Positions 34,927-44,716 of a stretch of 64,000 nt of DNA are shown here, one piece after another. A model generated the notes under the pieces. The model saw only the letters and a program-made list of their open reading frames with translations. It ran no database searches and was not told where the DNA came from. Numbering within the stretch: the first letter of the stretch is position 1; each line of letters begins with the position of its first letter. The translations under genes were made by a program, and so were the position numbers. The stretch lies in NCBI GenBank assembly GCA_016716675.1, contig JADJVG010000002.1:62001-126000 (forward strand), in the 5' to 3' direction. Source of the DNA: Hyphomicrobium sp. (GTDB lineage Bacteria > Pseudomonadota > Alphaproteobacteria > Rhizobiales > Hyphomicrobiaceae).

Positions 34927-37020
34927 ATGACTAAGAAACTCATCATCGACGGCACGCCAGTCGAAGTCGAAGATAGCACCACGCTGATGCATGCGTGCGA
35001 AGCTGTCGGCGCTGAGATTCCGCGCTTCTGCTACCACGAACGCCTGTCGATCGCCGGCAACTGCCGCATGTGCTTGGTCGAGGTGCAGGGGTCGCCAAAG
35101 CCGGTCGCGTCGTGCGCGATGCTGGTCAGCGATTTGCCGCCGAACCGTGACGGTTCGCCGAAAGTCGTCAACACCAACACTCCGCTCGTCAAAAAGGCGC
35201 GCGAAGGGGTGATGGAATTTCTGCTGATTAATCACCCGCTCGATTGCCCGATCTGCGACCAGGGCGGCGAGTGCGATTTGCAAGACCAAGCGATGGCCTT
35301 CGGCATCGGCGGCTCGCGCTACCACGAGAACAAGCGCGCGGTCGAAGAGAAGCACATCGGTCCGCTGATCAAGACGATGATGACGCGCTGCATCCACTGC
35401 ACGCGCTGCGTCCGCTACATGACAGAGGTTGCCGGCGTCGAGGAACTGGGGCTGATCTCACGCGGCGAAGACGCCGAGATCACGACCTATCTCGAAAATG
35501 GCATTATGTCGGAAATGAGCGCCAACGTCGTCGATCTGTGCCCGGTTGGTGCGCTGACGCATCGCCCGTGGGCGTTCAACGCGCGTCCGTGGGAAATGAC
35601 CGGCACTGAGAGCATCGACGCGATGGATGCGGTCGGTTCGGCAATTCGCGTCGATACGCGCGGCGGCGCTGTCATGCGCATTCTGCCGCGCAACAACGAC
35701 GCCGTGAACGAGGAATGGATTTCCGATAAGACGCGCCACGTCGCCGACGGTTTGAAGACGCAGCGTCTGGATACGCCGTACATCCGTAAGGATGGCCGCC
35801 TGCAGCCGGCCACCTGGGACGAGGCGCTTGGCCTTGTCGCGGAAAAATTGAAGGCGACCGCGCCGGATCGTATCGGCGCCATTGCCGGTGATTTGGCGGG
35901 TGCTGAAGAGATGTTCGCGCTCAAGGATCTGTTGACGCGCCGCGACGTCAAAAACCTCGATTGCCGCCAGGCCGGCGACAAGCTCGATCCGAAACTGGGA
36001 CGCGGCAGCTACCTGTTCAATTCGTCGATCGACGGCATCGAGCAGGCGGACGTGATCCTGATCATTGGATCGAACCCGCGCATCGAAGCGCCGGTGCTGA
36101 ACGCGCGCATTCGCAAGCGCTGGCGCACTGGCAACCTCAAAGTCGGTCTGGTGGGCGTCAAGGCGCCGCTGACCTATCCGGCTGAATATCTGGGAGCAGG
36201 TCCCGATACGCTGGTGCATCTGGCGAGCGGCGAACATCCGTTCGCAGCGACCCTCAAAGCCGCCAAGAACCCGCTGGTGATCGTCGGGCAAGGGGCATTC
36301 GCGCGGGCAGACGGTCTGGCGGTTTTGTCGGCTGCGGCTCGCCTTCTGCTGGCAGCTAGTGCTGGAAAAGACGCCAACTGGAACGGCTTCAACATTCTGC
36401 ACACGGCGGCGGCGCGCGTCGCCGGTCTCGATCTCAGTTTCGTGCCGGCAGCGGGCGGCAAGGACGTCGCTGCTATGCTCGCGGGCGGCGTTGATTTCCT
36501 CTACCTGCTTGGCGCCGACGAATGCGACCTTTCGCGGCTCGGCAGTGCGTTCGTCGTCTATCAGGGCAGCCACGGCGATCGCGGCGCTGAACGTGCAGAC
36601 GTGATTTTGCCGGGCGCGGCCTACACCGAAAAGAGCGCCACCTACGTGAACACCGAAGGCCGCGCACAACAGACGATGAAGGCCGGATTTGCGCCGGGCA
36701 ACGCCAAGGAAGATTGGACCATCATCCGTGCGCTGTCGGAGCGCGCCGGCAGCAAGCTGCCGTATGACACGCTGCCCGCGTTGCGTGCCGCCATGTACAA
36801 GTCGGTGCCGCAGCTCGCAGCGCTCGATAGCGTAGAAACGCGTGCGGTGTCTGGTCTCGAGACCTTGGCCAAGCTATCGGGCGCGACGTCGTCGGAAGCG
36901 TTCGCTCCGGCGATTACCGATTTCTACCTGACGAACGCGATCGCACGGGCATCCGCTGTGATGGCCGGGATGAGTCAATTGCGAGCGGCTCAGACGCAAA
37001 AAATGAGCGCGGCGGAGTAG
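34927..37020 (+). CDS. nuoG: NADH-quinone oxidoreductase subunit G
   Basis: The 697-residue subunit has an N-terminal ferredoxin-like 2Fe-2S domain (FCYHERLSIAGNCRMCLVEV), the His/Cys cluster region (HPLDCPICDQGGECDLQDQ), the 4Fe-4S motifs (CIHCTRCVRYMTE, DLCPVGALTHRPW) and a molybdopterin oxidoreductase-like C-terminal domain. It carries electrons from NuoF through the peripheral arm. Length and motifs are those of alphaproteobacterial NuoG. The ATG follows a GGAG right after the nuoF stop. Confidence 0.97.
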   Translation: MTKKLIIDGTPVEVEDSTTLMHACEAVGAEIPRFCYHERLSIAGNCRMCLVEVQGSPKPVASCAMLVSDLPPNRDGSPKVVNTNTPLVKKAREGVMEFLLINHPLDCPICDQGGECDLQDQAMAFGIGGSRYHENKRAVEEKHIGPLIKTMMTRCIHCTRCVRYMTEVAGVEELGLISRGEDAEITTYLENGIMSEMSANVVDLCPVGALTHRPWAFNARPWEMTGTESIDAMDAVGSAIRVDTRGGAVMRILPRNNDAVNEEWISDKTRHVADGLKTQRLDTPYIRKDGRLQPATWDEALGLVAEKLKATAPDRIGAIAGDLAGAEEMFALKDLLTRRDVKNLDCRQAGDKLDPKLGRGSYLFNSSIDGIEQADVILIIGSNPRIEAPVLNARIRKRWRTGNLKVGLVGVKAPLTYPAEYLGAGPDTLVHLASGEHPFAATLKAAKNPLVIVGQGAFARADGLAVLSAAARLLLAASAGKDANWNGFNILHTAAARVAGLDLSFVPAAGGKDVAAMLAGGVDFLYLLGADECDLSRLGSAFVVYQGSHGDRGAERADVILPGAAYTEKSATYVNTEGRAQQTMKAGFAPGNAKEDWTIIRALSERAGSKLPYDTLPALRAAMYKSVPQLAALDSVETRAVSGLETLAKLSGATSSEAFAPAITDFYLTNAIARASAVMAGMSQLRAAQTQKMSAAE

Positions 37021-37027
37021 GCGGAAC

Positions 37028-38098
37028 ATGAGCGATCTTTTAGCGACTCTCACCGACTGGGTACTTTGGATTTGGTCGTTCGCGGCGGTGCAGAGCGTCG
37101 CGATGCTTGTCGGCCTGTTGGTGCTTATCGCGTTCCTGCTGCTCATGGACCGTAAGGTCTGGGCGGCGGTGCAGATGCGGCGCGGCCCGAACGTGGTCGG
37201 ACCGTTCGGTCTGCTGCAATCATTCGCGGACCTGCTGAAGTTCGCCTTCAAAGAACCGGTCATTCCGGCGGGTTCCGATAAGATCGTGTTCCTGCTCGCG
37301 CCGCTGGCCACCGCAACGTTCGCATTGGCGGCGTGGGCGGTGATCCCGATAAGCGAGAACAGCTGGGGCAAGTGGGTGATCTCCGACATGAATGTCGGAA
37401 TTTTGTATCTGCTCGCGATCTCGTCGCTCGGCGTTTACGGCGTCATCATGGGCGGATGGGCGTCGAACTCGAAGTATCCGTTCATGGGTGCGCTGCGTTC
37501 TGCAGCCCAGATGGTGTCTTACGAAGTCTCGATCGGTCTCGTTATCATCTGCGTGCTGCTGTGCGTTGGTTCGCTGAACCTGACCGCAATCGTCAATGCG
37601 CAGCAGGACGGCGTCGGCACGCGCTTGGGCCTCACCAATTCGTTCCTTGATTGGCATTGGCTGACGCTGTTCCCGATGTTTATCGTGTTCTTCGTTTCGG
37701 CCTTGGCTGAAACGAACCGCCCGCCGTTCGACCTCGTCGAAGCGGAATCGGAACTCGTTGCCGGTTTCATGGTCGAGTATGGCTCGACGCCGTACCTGCT
37801 CTATATGCTCGGAGAGTACGTCGCGATCACCACCATGTGCGCGCTGACCACGATCCTGTTCCTCGGCGGGTGGCTGCCGCCGATCGATGTGGCGCCGTTC
37901 AACTGGGTGCCGGGTATTTTCTGGTTTATCGGCAAAAGCGTGCTGGTGTTCTTCATGTTCGGCATGGTGAAGGCATTCGTGCCGCGCTATCGCTATGACC
38001 AGTTGATGCGCCTCGGTTGGAAGGTGTTTCTGCCGCTGTCGCTGGTCATGGTCGTGTTGACTGCCAGCGTGCTGCACTTCGGAGGTTTTGCGCCATGA
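37028..38098 (+). CDS. nuoH: NADH-quinone oxidoreductase subunit H
   Basis: This 356-residue membrane subunit has eight helices and the conserved loops of NuoH: AVQMRRGPNVVGPFGLLQSF, then GWASNSKYPFMGALRSAAQM and ETNRPPFDLVEAESELVAGF. It forms the quinone chamber and links the peripheral arm to the proton-pumping arm. The stop overlaps the nuoI start as ATGA at 38095-38098. Confidence 0.97.
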   Translation: MSDLLATLTDWVLWIWSFAAVQSVAMLVGLLVLIAFLLLMDRKVWAAVQMRRGPNVVGPFGLLQSFADLLKFAFKEPVIPAGSDKIVFLLAPLATATFALAAWAVIPISENSWGKWVISDMNVGILYLLAISSLGVYGVIMGGWASNSKYPFMGALRSAAQMVSYEVSIGLVIICVLLCVGSLNLTAIVNAQQDGVGTRLGLTNSFLDWHWLTLFPMFIVFFVSALAETNRPPFDLVEAESELVAGFMVEYGSTPYLLYMLGEYVAITTMCALTTILFLGGWLPPIDVAPFNWVPGIFWFIGKSVLVFFMFGMVKAFVPRYRYDQLMRLGWKVFLPLSLVMVVLTASVLHFGGFAP

Positions 38099-38583
38099 GC
38101 GTCGCCCGCGGGATCAAATCGCTTTTCCTCATTGAGTTCGTCGCCGCGCTCGGCTTGTCGCTGCGTTACTTCTTTGCGCCCAAGAAGACGCTCAACTACC
38201 CCTATGAGAAGGGCCCGCTGTCGCCGCGCTTCCGCGGTGAACACGCGCTGCGCCGCTATCCCAATGGCGAAGAACGCTGCATTGCCTGCAAGCTGTGCGA
38301 GGCGATCTGCCCGGCACAGGCGATTACCATTGAAGCCGGTCCCCGCCGCAACGACGGCACGCGGCGGACGACGCGCTACGACATCGACATGACCAAGTGC
38401 ATCTATTGCGGGCTGTGCCAGGAAGCCTGCCCGGTGGATGCGATTGTCGAAGGACCGAACTTCGAATTCGCGACGGAAACGCGCGAGGAGCTTTTCTACG
38501 ACAAGGCGCGGCTGCTTTCGAACGGCGACCGCTGGGAACGCGAAATTGCGAAGAACATCGCAACTGATGCGAAGTATCGGTAG
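38095..38583 (+). CDS. nuoI: NADH-quinone oxidoreductase subunit I
   Basis: The 162-residue subunit carries two 4Fe-4S ferredoxin motifs, CIACKLCEAICPAQAI and CIYCGLCQEACPVDAI, binding clusters N6a and N6b next to the quinone site. The start used is the ATG overlapping the nuoH stop, giving MSVARGIKSLFLIEFV; the upstream in-frame codons lie inside nuoH. Length is normal for alphaproteobacteria. Confidence 0.97.
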   Translation: MSVARGIKSLFLIEFVAALGLSLRYFFAPKKTLNYPYEKGPLSPRFRGEHALRRYPNGEERCIACKLCEAICPAQAITIEAGPRRNDGTRRTTRYDIDMTKCIYCGLCQEACPVDAIVEGPNFEFATETREELFYDKARLLSNGDRWEREIAKNIATDAKYR

Positions 38584-38591
38584 GGCACGCC

Positions 38592-39236
38592 ATGGTGACG
38601 GCATTCTTCTTTTATTTGTTTTCGACGCTGGCGATCGCGTCGGGCGCATGCGTCGTGCTGGCTAAGAACCCAGTTCATGCGGTGCTGTACCTGATCCTCA
38701 CGTTCTTCAACGCGGCCGGATTGTTCGTGCTGTTAAATGCCGAATTCCTGGCGATGCTGCTGATCGTCGTCTACGTCGGCGCGGTGGCCGTGCTGTTCCT
38801 GTTCGTCGTAATGATGCTCGACGTCGATTTCGACGAGTTGAAAGCAGGCTTCATCAAGAATGCGCCGATTGGCGCGCTGGTCGGCGGCATTGTGCTGGCG
38901 GAACTGGTTGCCCTGTTTGCCTTCCAGGGCCTCACATTCGCGCCCGGTAAGATCGCTGCCGCGGCGATGCCGTCGGGCCTTTCGAATACCGAAGCGCTCG
39001 GCCACATCATCTATACGAAGTATGTTTTCTTCTTCCAGACCTCCGGCATGATCCTGCTGGTCGCGATGATCGGCGCGATTGTGCTGACGCTGCGCCACCG
39101 CCAAAACGTCAAGCGGCAGTCGATCTCGGAACAGAATGCGCGTAGCCCGGCAACCGCAATGGAAGTGATCAAGCTTCCGAGCGGTGGATACAATGTGCCC
39201 GCGGCCGTCAAGCCTAAGACGGAGGCCGCCGAATGA
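38592..39236 (+). CDS. nuoJ: NADH-quinone oxidoreductase subunit J
   Basis: The 214-residue subunit has five membrane helices, with the conserved NPVHAVLYLILTFFNAAGLF and LLIVVYVGAVAVLFLFVVMM that include the pi-bulge helix. It is part of the membrane arm near NuoH. The C-terminal tail after helix five is polar (PSGGYNVPAAVKPKTEAAE). Its stop overlaps the next small ORF by ATGA at 39233-39236. Confidence 0.96.
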   Translation: MVTAFFFYLFSTLAIASGACVVLAKNPVHAVLYLILTFFNAAGLFVLLNAEFLAMLLIVVYVGAVAVLFLFVVMMLDVDFDELKAGFIKNAPIGALVGGIVLAELVALFAFQGLTFAPGKIAAAAMPSGLSNTEALGHIIYTKYVFFFQTSGMILLVAMIGAIVLTLRHRQNVKRQSISEQNARSPATAMEVIKLPSGGYNVPAAVKPKTEAAE

Positions 39237-39484
39237 CCAAACTCAACGGACATGGAAACGGCCACGATCAGGCGAACGTGACGTCGCTCGATGAGGCGCG
39301 CAAGCGTGCGGCTGAGAAAGCGAAGGCTGAGAAGCGCGCGGCTCGCGCCGCTGCGTCAGACGTCAGAGGTCCACGCACGGCGCGGGATTGGTTGATTGGC
39401 GGTCTCGTGGTGGTGATGGCGCTTAGTTATATCGCCTCGTTCTTTGTGGGGTCGCCGCAGGTGTCGACCGGGGGAGTGCAATGA
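39233..39484 (+). CDS. Small single-helix membrane protein between nuoJ and nuoK, unknown
   Basis: The 83-residue product has a charged, Ala/Lys/Arg-rich N-terminal half (DEARKRAAEKAKAEKRAAR, probably helical) and one membrane helix (WLIGGLVVVMALSYIASFFV) near the C-terminus. It overlaps nuoJ and nuoK by ATGA on both sides, so it is translated as part of the nuo operon. I know no standard complex I subunit of this kind at this position; it could be a lineage-specific assembly factor or supernumerary subunit. The overlap arrangement makes it a real gene with good probability. Confidence 0.8.
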   Translation: MTKLNGHGNGHDQANVTSLDEARKRAAEKAKAEKRAARAAASDVRGPRTARDWLIGGLVVVMALSYIASFFVGSPQVSTGGVQ

Positions 39485-39789
39485 CGATCGGGCTTGGACA
39501 CTATCTGACGGTTGCAGCGTGCCTGTTCACGCTCGGCATGTTCGGCATCTTTTTAAACCGCAAGAACGTCATCGTCATTTTGATGTCGGTCGAGCTGATG
39601 CTGCTCTCCGTCAATATCAACCTCGTGGCGTTTTCGAACTTCAACGCCGATCTCGTCGGCCAGGTGTTCGCGCTGTTTATTCTGACCGTCGCGGCGGCGG
39701 AGGCGGCCATCGGGCTGGCGATCATCGTCGTCTATTATCGTAATCGCGGGTCTATCGCGGTTGACGACATCAACATGATGAAGGGCTGA
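39481..39789 (+). CDS. nuoK: NADH-quinone oxidoreductase subunit K
   Basis: The 102-residue subunit has three helices and the family pattern: FTLGMFGIFLNRKNVIVILM, SVELMLLSVNINLVAFS (with the conserved Glu in a helix) and TVAAAEAAIGLAIIVVYYRN (second conserved Glu). It takes part in proton translocation in the membrane arm. It starts with an ATGA overlap with the small upstream ORF. Confidence 0.96.
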   Translation: MTIGLGHYLTVAACLFTLGMFGIFLNRKNVIVILMSVELMLLSVNINLVAFSNFNADLVGQVFALFILTVAAAEAAIGLAIIVVYYRNRGSIAVDDINMMKG

Positions 39790-39796
39790 GGCGGGA

Positions 39797-41755
39797 ATGA
39801 TCTACACAGCCATCGTCTTTCTGCCATTGATCGGCGCACTTGTGGCCGGTTTGTTTGGCCGCGTGATCGGCGATCGTCCGAGCGAAATCTTCACCACGGC
39901 GCTGCTGATGATTGCGGCGGTCCTGTCGTGGGTCGTGTTCGTGCAGGTCGGCTTCGGTCACGAAACCCACAAGGTGCAGGTGATGCGATGGATCACGTCC
40001 GGCGAACTCGATACCTCGTGGTCGTTGCGCATTGATACGCTGACGTCCGTCATGCTGGTCGTCGTGACGACCGTATCGTCGCTCGTGCACCTCTATTCCA
40101 TCGGATACATGAGCGACGACGATAGCCGGTCGCGCTTCTTCGCGTATCTGTCGTTCTTCACGTTCGCGATGCTGATGCTGGTGACCAGCGATAACCTGCT
40201 GCAGATGTTCTTTGGCTGGGAAGGCGTCGGTCTGGCGTCGTACCTGCTGATCGGGTTCTGGTACAAGAAGCCCGAGGCCAATGCGGCGGCGATCAAGGCT
40301 TTCGTCGTCAACCGCGTCGGCGATTTCGGTTTCGCACTCGGGATTTTCGGGCTGTTCTTCGTCTTCCAGTCGATCAATTTCGACGCGGTCTTCGCGGCGG
40401 CCCCGACGGTGGTCGGCAAGACGATGATGTTTGCCGGCTACGAAGTCGACACTCTGACCGTGATTTCGCTGCTGTTGTTCATGGGCGCGATGGGCAAGTC
40501 GGCGCAGTTCCTGCTGCACACTTGGCTGCCGGACGCGATGGAAGGCCCGACGCCGGTCTCCGCGCTGATCCACGCTGCCACCATGGTGACGGCTGGGGTG
40601 TTCATGGTGGCGCGCTTGTCGCCGATCTTCGAATTGGCGCCGAATGCGCTGGCCTTCGTGACGGGTGTCGGTGCGCTGACCGCGTTCTTCGCGGCGACCG
40701 TCGGTCTCGTTCAGAACGATATCAAACGCGTGATCGCCTATTCAACCTGTTCGCAGCTCGGCTACATGTTCGTTGCCTGCGGCGTCGGCGCGTATGGCGT
40801 CGCGATTTTCCACCTGTTCACGCACGCCTTCTTCAAGGCCCTGCTGTTTCTTGGCGCCGGCTCGGTGATCCACGCGATGCATCACGAGCAGGATATGCGC
40901 AACATGGGCGGCCTGCGTAGCAAGATTCCGCTGACGTTCTGGGCGATGACCATCGGTACGCTGGCGTTGACTGGCGTCGGCATTCCGCACGTCATCGGCT
41001 TTGCGGGCTTCCATTCCAAGGATGCTATCATCGAAGCAGCGTATGCAGCAAACACGCCCAATCAGTATGCCTACTGGTCGCTGGTCATCGCTGCCTTCAT
41101 GACGTCGTTCTACTCATGGCGTCTGGTGTTCATGACGTTCTTCGGCAAGACGCGCGCTGATCATCACACCTTTGACCATGCGCACGAGAGCCCGCCGACG
41201 ATGCTGATACCGCTCGGTGTGCTGTCGCTCGGCGCGATCGCATCTGGGTTCGTGTTCAAGGACTACTTCATCGGGCATGAAGAAGCCGCGTTCTGGGGCG
41301 CCTCGCTGTTCCGGGCCGAGAGCAACCACATCCTGCATGAGATGCACCAGATTCCTGCGTGGGTTGGCCTTGCGCCGCTGGTTGCGATGGTCATCGGGTT
41401 CGTGATCGCTTGGCTATACTATATTCAGATGCCGTGGCTGCCGGCCGCGACGGCACGCGCGTTCCGTCCGCTGTATCTGTTCCTGCTCAACAAATGGTAC
41501 ATCGACGAGCTTTATGACTGGCTGTTCGTGAAGCCGGCGTTCGCGATCGGGCGCTTGTTCTGGAAGGGCGGCGATGGCGCCATCATCGACGGTACGATCG
41601 ATGGGACGGCGGCGGGCATCGCCCGCATCACCGGCCGGGTCGTCAAAATTCAAACCGGCTACATGTATCATTACGCCTTCGCGATGCTGATCGGCGTCGC
41701 GGCGCTGCTGACGTGGCTGACCTACAATGCGGGATTGATGGGTGTCGTGCGATGA
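39797..41755 (+). CDS. nuoL: NADH-quinone oxidoreductase subunit L
   Basis: The 652-residue antiporter-like subunit has the standard core with FFGWEGVGLASYLLIGFWY (conserved Glu), HTWLPDAMEGPTPVSALIHA and the lateral helix in its C-terminal third. It sits at the distal end of the membrane arm and pumps a proton. Length matches alphaproteobacterial NuoL. It overlaps nuoM by ATGA at 41752-41755. Confidence 0.97.
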   Translation: MIYTAIVFLPLIGALVAGLFGRVIGDRPSEIFTTALLMIAAVLSWVVFVQVGFGHETHKVQVMRWITSGELDTSWSLRIDTLTSVMLVVVTTVSSLVHLYSIGYMSDDDSRSRFFAYLSFFTFAMLMLVTSDNLLQMFFGWEGVGLASYLLIGFWYKKPEANAAAIKAFVVNRVGDFGFALGIFGLFFVFQSINFDAVFAAAPTVVGKTMMFAGYEVDTLTVISLLLFMGAMGKSAQFLLHTWLPDAMEGPTPVSALIHAATMVTAGVFMVARLSPIFELAPNALAFVTGVGALTAFFAATVGLVQNDIKRVIAYSTCSQLGYMFVACGVGAYGVAIFHLFTHAFFKALLFLGAGSVIHAMHHEQDMRNMGGLRSKIPLTFWAMTIGTLALTGVGIPHVIGFAGFHSKDAIIEAAYAANTPNQYAYWSLVIAAFMTSFYSWRLVFMTFFGKTRADHHTFDHAHESPPTMLIPLGVLSLGAIASGFVFKDYFIGHEEAAFWGASLFRAESNHILHEMHQIPAWVGLAPLVAMVIGFVIAWLYYIQMPWLPAATARAFRPLYLFLLNKWYIDELYDWLFVKPAFAIGRLFWKGGDGAIIDGTIDGTAAGIARITGRVVKIQTGYMYHYAFAMLIGVAALLTWLTYNAGLMGVVR

Positions 41756-43239
41756 GCAATCTTCTCTCCGTCGTCACCTTCCTTCCTCTGGTTGGTGCGC
41801 TCCTCATTGCGTTTCTCAACGCGGATGCCAAAAGCAACGCGCGCTGGATCGCGTTTTGGACAACGCTCATCACGTTCCTGCTGTCGCTGCTGATCTGGTG
41901 GAACTTCGATTACACCACCGCCAACTTCCAATTCGTTGAAGAGCACGCTTGGCTTGGGCCGATCAGGTACAAGATGGGCGTCGACGGCATTTCGATGCTG
42001 CTCGTGATCCTGACGACGTTCCTCATGCCGATTACGATTTTGGCGTGCTGGGAGAGCATCCAGCAGCGCGTCAAGGAATGCATGATCGCGTTCCTGGTGC
42101 TTGAAACGCTGATGGTCGGCGCGTTCTGCGCCCTCGATTTGGTGTTGTTCTATCTGTTCTTCGAAGGCGGCCTGATCCCGATGTTCCTGATCATCGGGAT
42201 TTGGGGCGGCAAGCGCCGCGTCTATGCGAGCTTCAAGTTCTTCCTCTACACCCTGCTCGGCTCGGTGCTGATGCTGCTCGCGATGATGGCGATGTATTGG
42301 TACGCCGGTACGACCGACGTTCCGGCACTGCTAAACACCAAGTTCCCGGCCGATATGCAGTGGTGGCTGTGGCTGGCCTTCGCGGCGTCGTTTGCGGTCA
42401 AGTTGCCGATGTGGCCGGTGCATACATGGTTGCCCGACGCACACGTCGAGGCGCCGACAGGCGGCTCGGTGATCCTGGCGGCAATTCTGTTGAAGTTGGG
42501 CGGTTATGGCTTCCTGCGGTTCTCGTTGCCGATGTTCCCAATCGCATCGGAACAATTCGCGCCGCTGGTCTTCACGCTGTCGATCGTCGCGATCATCTAC
42601 ACGTCGCTGGTTGCGCTCGTGCAGGAGGATATGAAAAAGCTGATCGCCTATTCTTCCATCGCCCACATGGGTTTCGTGACGATGGGTATCTTTACCGGCA
42701 GCCAGCAGGGCATTGACGGCGCGATGTTCCAGATGCTGTCGCACGGCATCGTGTCCGCAGCACTGTTCTTGTGCGTCGGCGTGATCTACGACCGCATGCA
42801 TACGCGCGAGATTTCTGCCTATGGCGGCCTCGTCGAGCGGATGCCGAACTATGCGTTCGCGTTCATGGTGTTCACTATGGCGAACACCGGCCTGCCGGGC
42901 ACCACCGGATTTGTCGGTGAGTTTCTGACGCTGATGGCCGCCTTCAAGGTCAATACGACGGTCGCTCTGTTCGCGACGACGAGTGTGATCCTATCGGCCT
43001 GTTATGCGCTCTATCTCTACCGGCGCATCATCTTCGGAGCACTCGAGAAGCCAAGCCTTAAGGCCATTCTCGATCTGTCGCCGCGGGAAATCGCGATCCT
43101 TGGGCCGCTGGCCCTCCTGACGATCTTCTATGGTATCTACCCGGCGCCGGTCCTCGATGTGACGGCGGCGTCGGTGAAGAACATTGTGCAGAATTACGAA
43201 GCAGCGGTGAAGCCGGCCGCCGCACCCTTGGCGCCTTGA
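41752..43239 (+). CDS. nuoM: NADH-quinone oxidoreductase subunit M
   Basis: The 495-residue antiporter-like subunit contains LFYLFFEGGLIPMFLIIGIW (conserved Glu) and the family segment HTWLPDAHVEAPTGGSVILA, followed by the Lys-bearing DMKKLIAYSSIAHMGFV. It is the middle proton pump of the membrane arm. The start is the ATG overlapping the nuoL stop; a slightly earlier in-frame start inside nuoL is less likely. Confidence 0.97.
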   Translation: MSNLLSVVTFLPLVGALLIAFLNADAKSNARWIAFWTTLITFLLSLLIWWNFDYTTANFQFVEEHAWLGPIRYKMGVDGISMLLVILTTFLMPITILACWESIQQRVKECMIAFLVLETLMVGAFCALDLVLFYLFFEGGLIPMFLIIGIWGGKRRVYASFKFFLYTLLGSVLMLLAMMAMYWYAGTTDVPALLNTKFPADMQWWLWLAFAASFAVKLPMWPVHTWLPDAHVEAPTGGSVILAAILLKLGGYGFLRFSLPMFPIASEQFAPLVFTLSIVAIIYTSLVALVQEDMKKLIAYSSIAHMGFVTMGIFTGSQQGIDGAMFQMLSHGIVSAALFLCVGVIYDRMHTREISAYGGLVERMPNYAFAFMVFTMANTGLPGTTGFVGEFLTLMAAFKVNTTVALFATTSVILSACYALYLYRRIIFGALEKPSLKAILDLSPREIAILGPLALLTIFYGIYPAPVLDVTAASVKNIVQNYEAAVKPAAAPLAP

Positions 43240-43252
43240 GGAGCGGACACTG

Positions 43253-44710
43253 ATGGACTTTTCATTGATCGCTCCCGTGCTGCCTGAGGTGATCCTGGCC
43301 GTTGGCGCCATGGCTCTGCTGATGATTGGCGCTTTTACCAGCAATACGGTGACAGCCGGACGCCAAGGTGGCTGGCTGGCTATCGGCGTATTGATTGCTT
43401 CCGCCGTCGCGTTGCTCATGGCGACGCCGATGGGCACCACGTTCGAGGGCGTGTTCATATCCGACGGGCTGACGACATTCCTCAAAATGATCGTGCTGGT
43501 TGCGGCGGCCCTGACGCTGCTGCTGACCTTTGATGATTTTGGCCGCGCCAAAGTCATGCTGTTCGAATATCCCGTGCTGTTGCTGCTCGCGACGCTCGGC
43601 ATGTTGGTGATGATTTCGGCCAACGACCTGATCGCGCTTTATCTCGGACTGGAGCTGCAGTCGCTGGCGCTCTACGTGATCGCCGCCTTCAAGCGCGACG
43701 ACGTCAAGTCGAGCGAGGCGGGGTTGAAGTATTTCGTACTCGGCGCGATGTCCTCGGGCATGCTGCTGTACGGCGCATCAATGGTCTACGGCGTCACCGG
43801 CTCAACCGGCTATGGCGGGATCGCCGCCGCCATGAAGGCCGAGGGTATGACCGCCAATATCGGGCTGATCGTCGGCCTTGTGTTCGTGATCGTCGGCTTG
43901 GCGTTCAAGATCTCGGCCGTGCCGTTCCATATGTGGACGCCTGACGTCTATGAGGGTTCGCCGACGCCGGTCACTACGTTTTTTGCCGGTGCGCCGAAGG
44001 TTGCAGCGATGGCGCTGCTCATCCGCTTCACGCAGGGCGCGCTGCCGGATGCCGGCACGCAATGGCAGCAGATCATCATATTCCTGTCAATCGCCTCGAT
44101 GGTGCTCGGCGCTTTCGGGGCCATCGGGCAGAACAACATCAAGCGACTGATGGCCTATTCCGCCATTGGTCACGTCGGTTTCGCGCTCGTCGGTCTGTCG
44201 TCCAACAACGTGGAAGGCACCGCTGGCGTGCTGATGTATCTGGCGATCTACGTGGCGATGACGCTTGGGACGTTTGCGGGCATCCTGTCGATGCGCCGCG
44301 GCGATAAGACGGTCGAGGATATTTCTGACCTTGCCGGATTGGCCAAGACGGATCTGCGGTTCGCGAGCATCCTCGCGGTCATGATGTTCTCGCTGGCTGG
44401 CATTCCGCCGCTCGCCGGCTTCTGGTCGAAGTGGTACGTGTTCCTGCCGGCCATCAAGGCGGGGCTGTATCCGCTTGCGGTCATCGGCGTCGTGGCCAGC
44501 GTCATCGGCTCGTTCTACTATCTGCGCATCGTCAAGATCATGTTCTTCGATGAGCCGGTGACGGCGTTCGAGCCGGTGGAAGGCAAGGCCATGTTCGTGA
44601 TGGCGCTGTCGGCGGTGTTCCTCATCGCATTCGTGCTGCCGTTTATCGGTGGCTCCCTTGTTGACGCCGCGACGGCGGCGGCGGCTAGCGTTACATTCGT
44701 GAGCCGATAG
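43253..44710 (+). CDS. nuoN: NADH-quinone oxidoreductase subunit N
   Basis: The 485-residue antiporter-like subunit shows DLIALYLGLELQSLALYVIA (conserved Glu), PFHMWTPDVYEGSPTPVTTF and NNIKRLMAYSAIGHVGFAL. It completes the membrane arm and closes the nuo operon, six bases before birA. GAGGAG precedes the start. Confidence 0.97.
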   Translation: MDFSLIAPVLPEVILAVGAMALLMIGAFTSNTVTAGRQGGWLAIGVLIASAVALLMATPMGTTFEGVFISDGLTTFLKMIVLVAAALTLLLTFDDFGRAKVMLFEYPVLLLLATLGMLVMISANDLIALYLGLELQSLALYVIAAFKRDDVKSSEAGLKYFVLGAMSSGMLLYGASMVYGVTGSTGYGGIAAAMKAEGMTANIGLIVGLVFVIVGLAFKISAVPFHMWTPDVYEGSPTPVTTFFAGAPKVAAMALLIRFTQGALPDAGTQWQQIIIFLSIASMVLGAFGAIGQNNIKRLMAYSAIGHVGFALVGLSSNNVEGTAGVLMYLAIYVAMTLGTFAGILSMRRGDKTVEDISDLAGLAKTDLRFASILAVMMFSLAGIPPLAGFWSKWYVFLPAIKAGLYPLAVIGVVASVIGSFYYLRIVKIMFFDEPVTAFEPVEGKAMFVMALSAVFLIAFVLPFIGGSLVDAATAAAASVTFVSR

Positions 44711-44716
44711 GCTTAC

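Noticed and set aside
34234..35397. Minus-strand open frame of about 387 codons across nuoF/nuoG
   Set aside because: Antisense shadow of two iron-sulfur subunits with intact motifs.
35458..36669. Minus-strand open frame of about 403 codons inside nuoG
   Set aside because: Antisense shadow with no domain.
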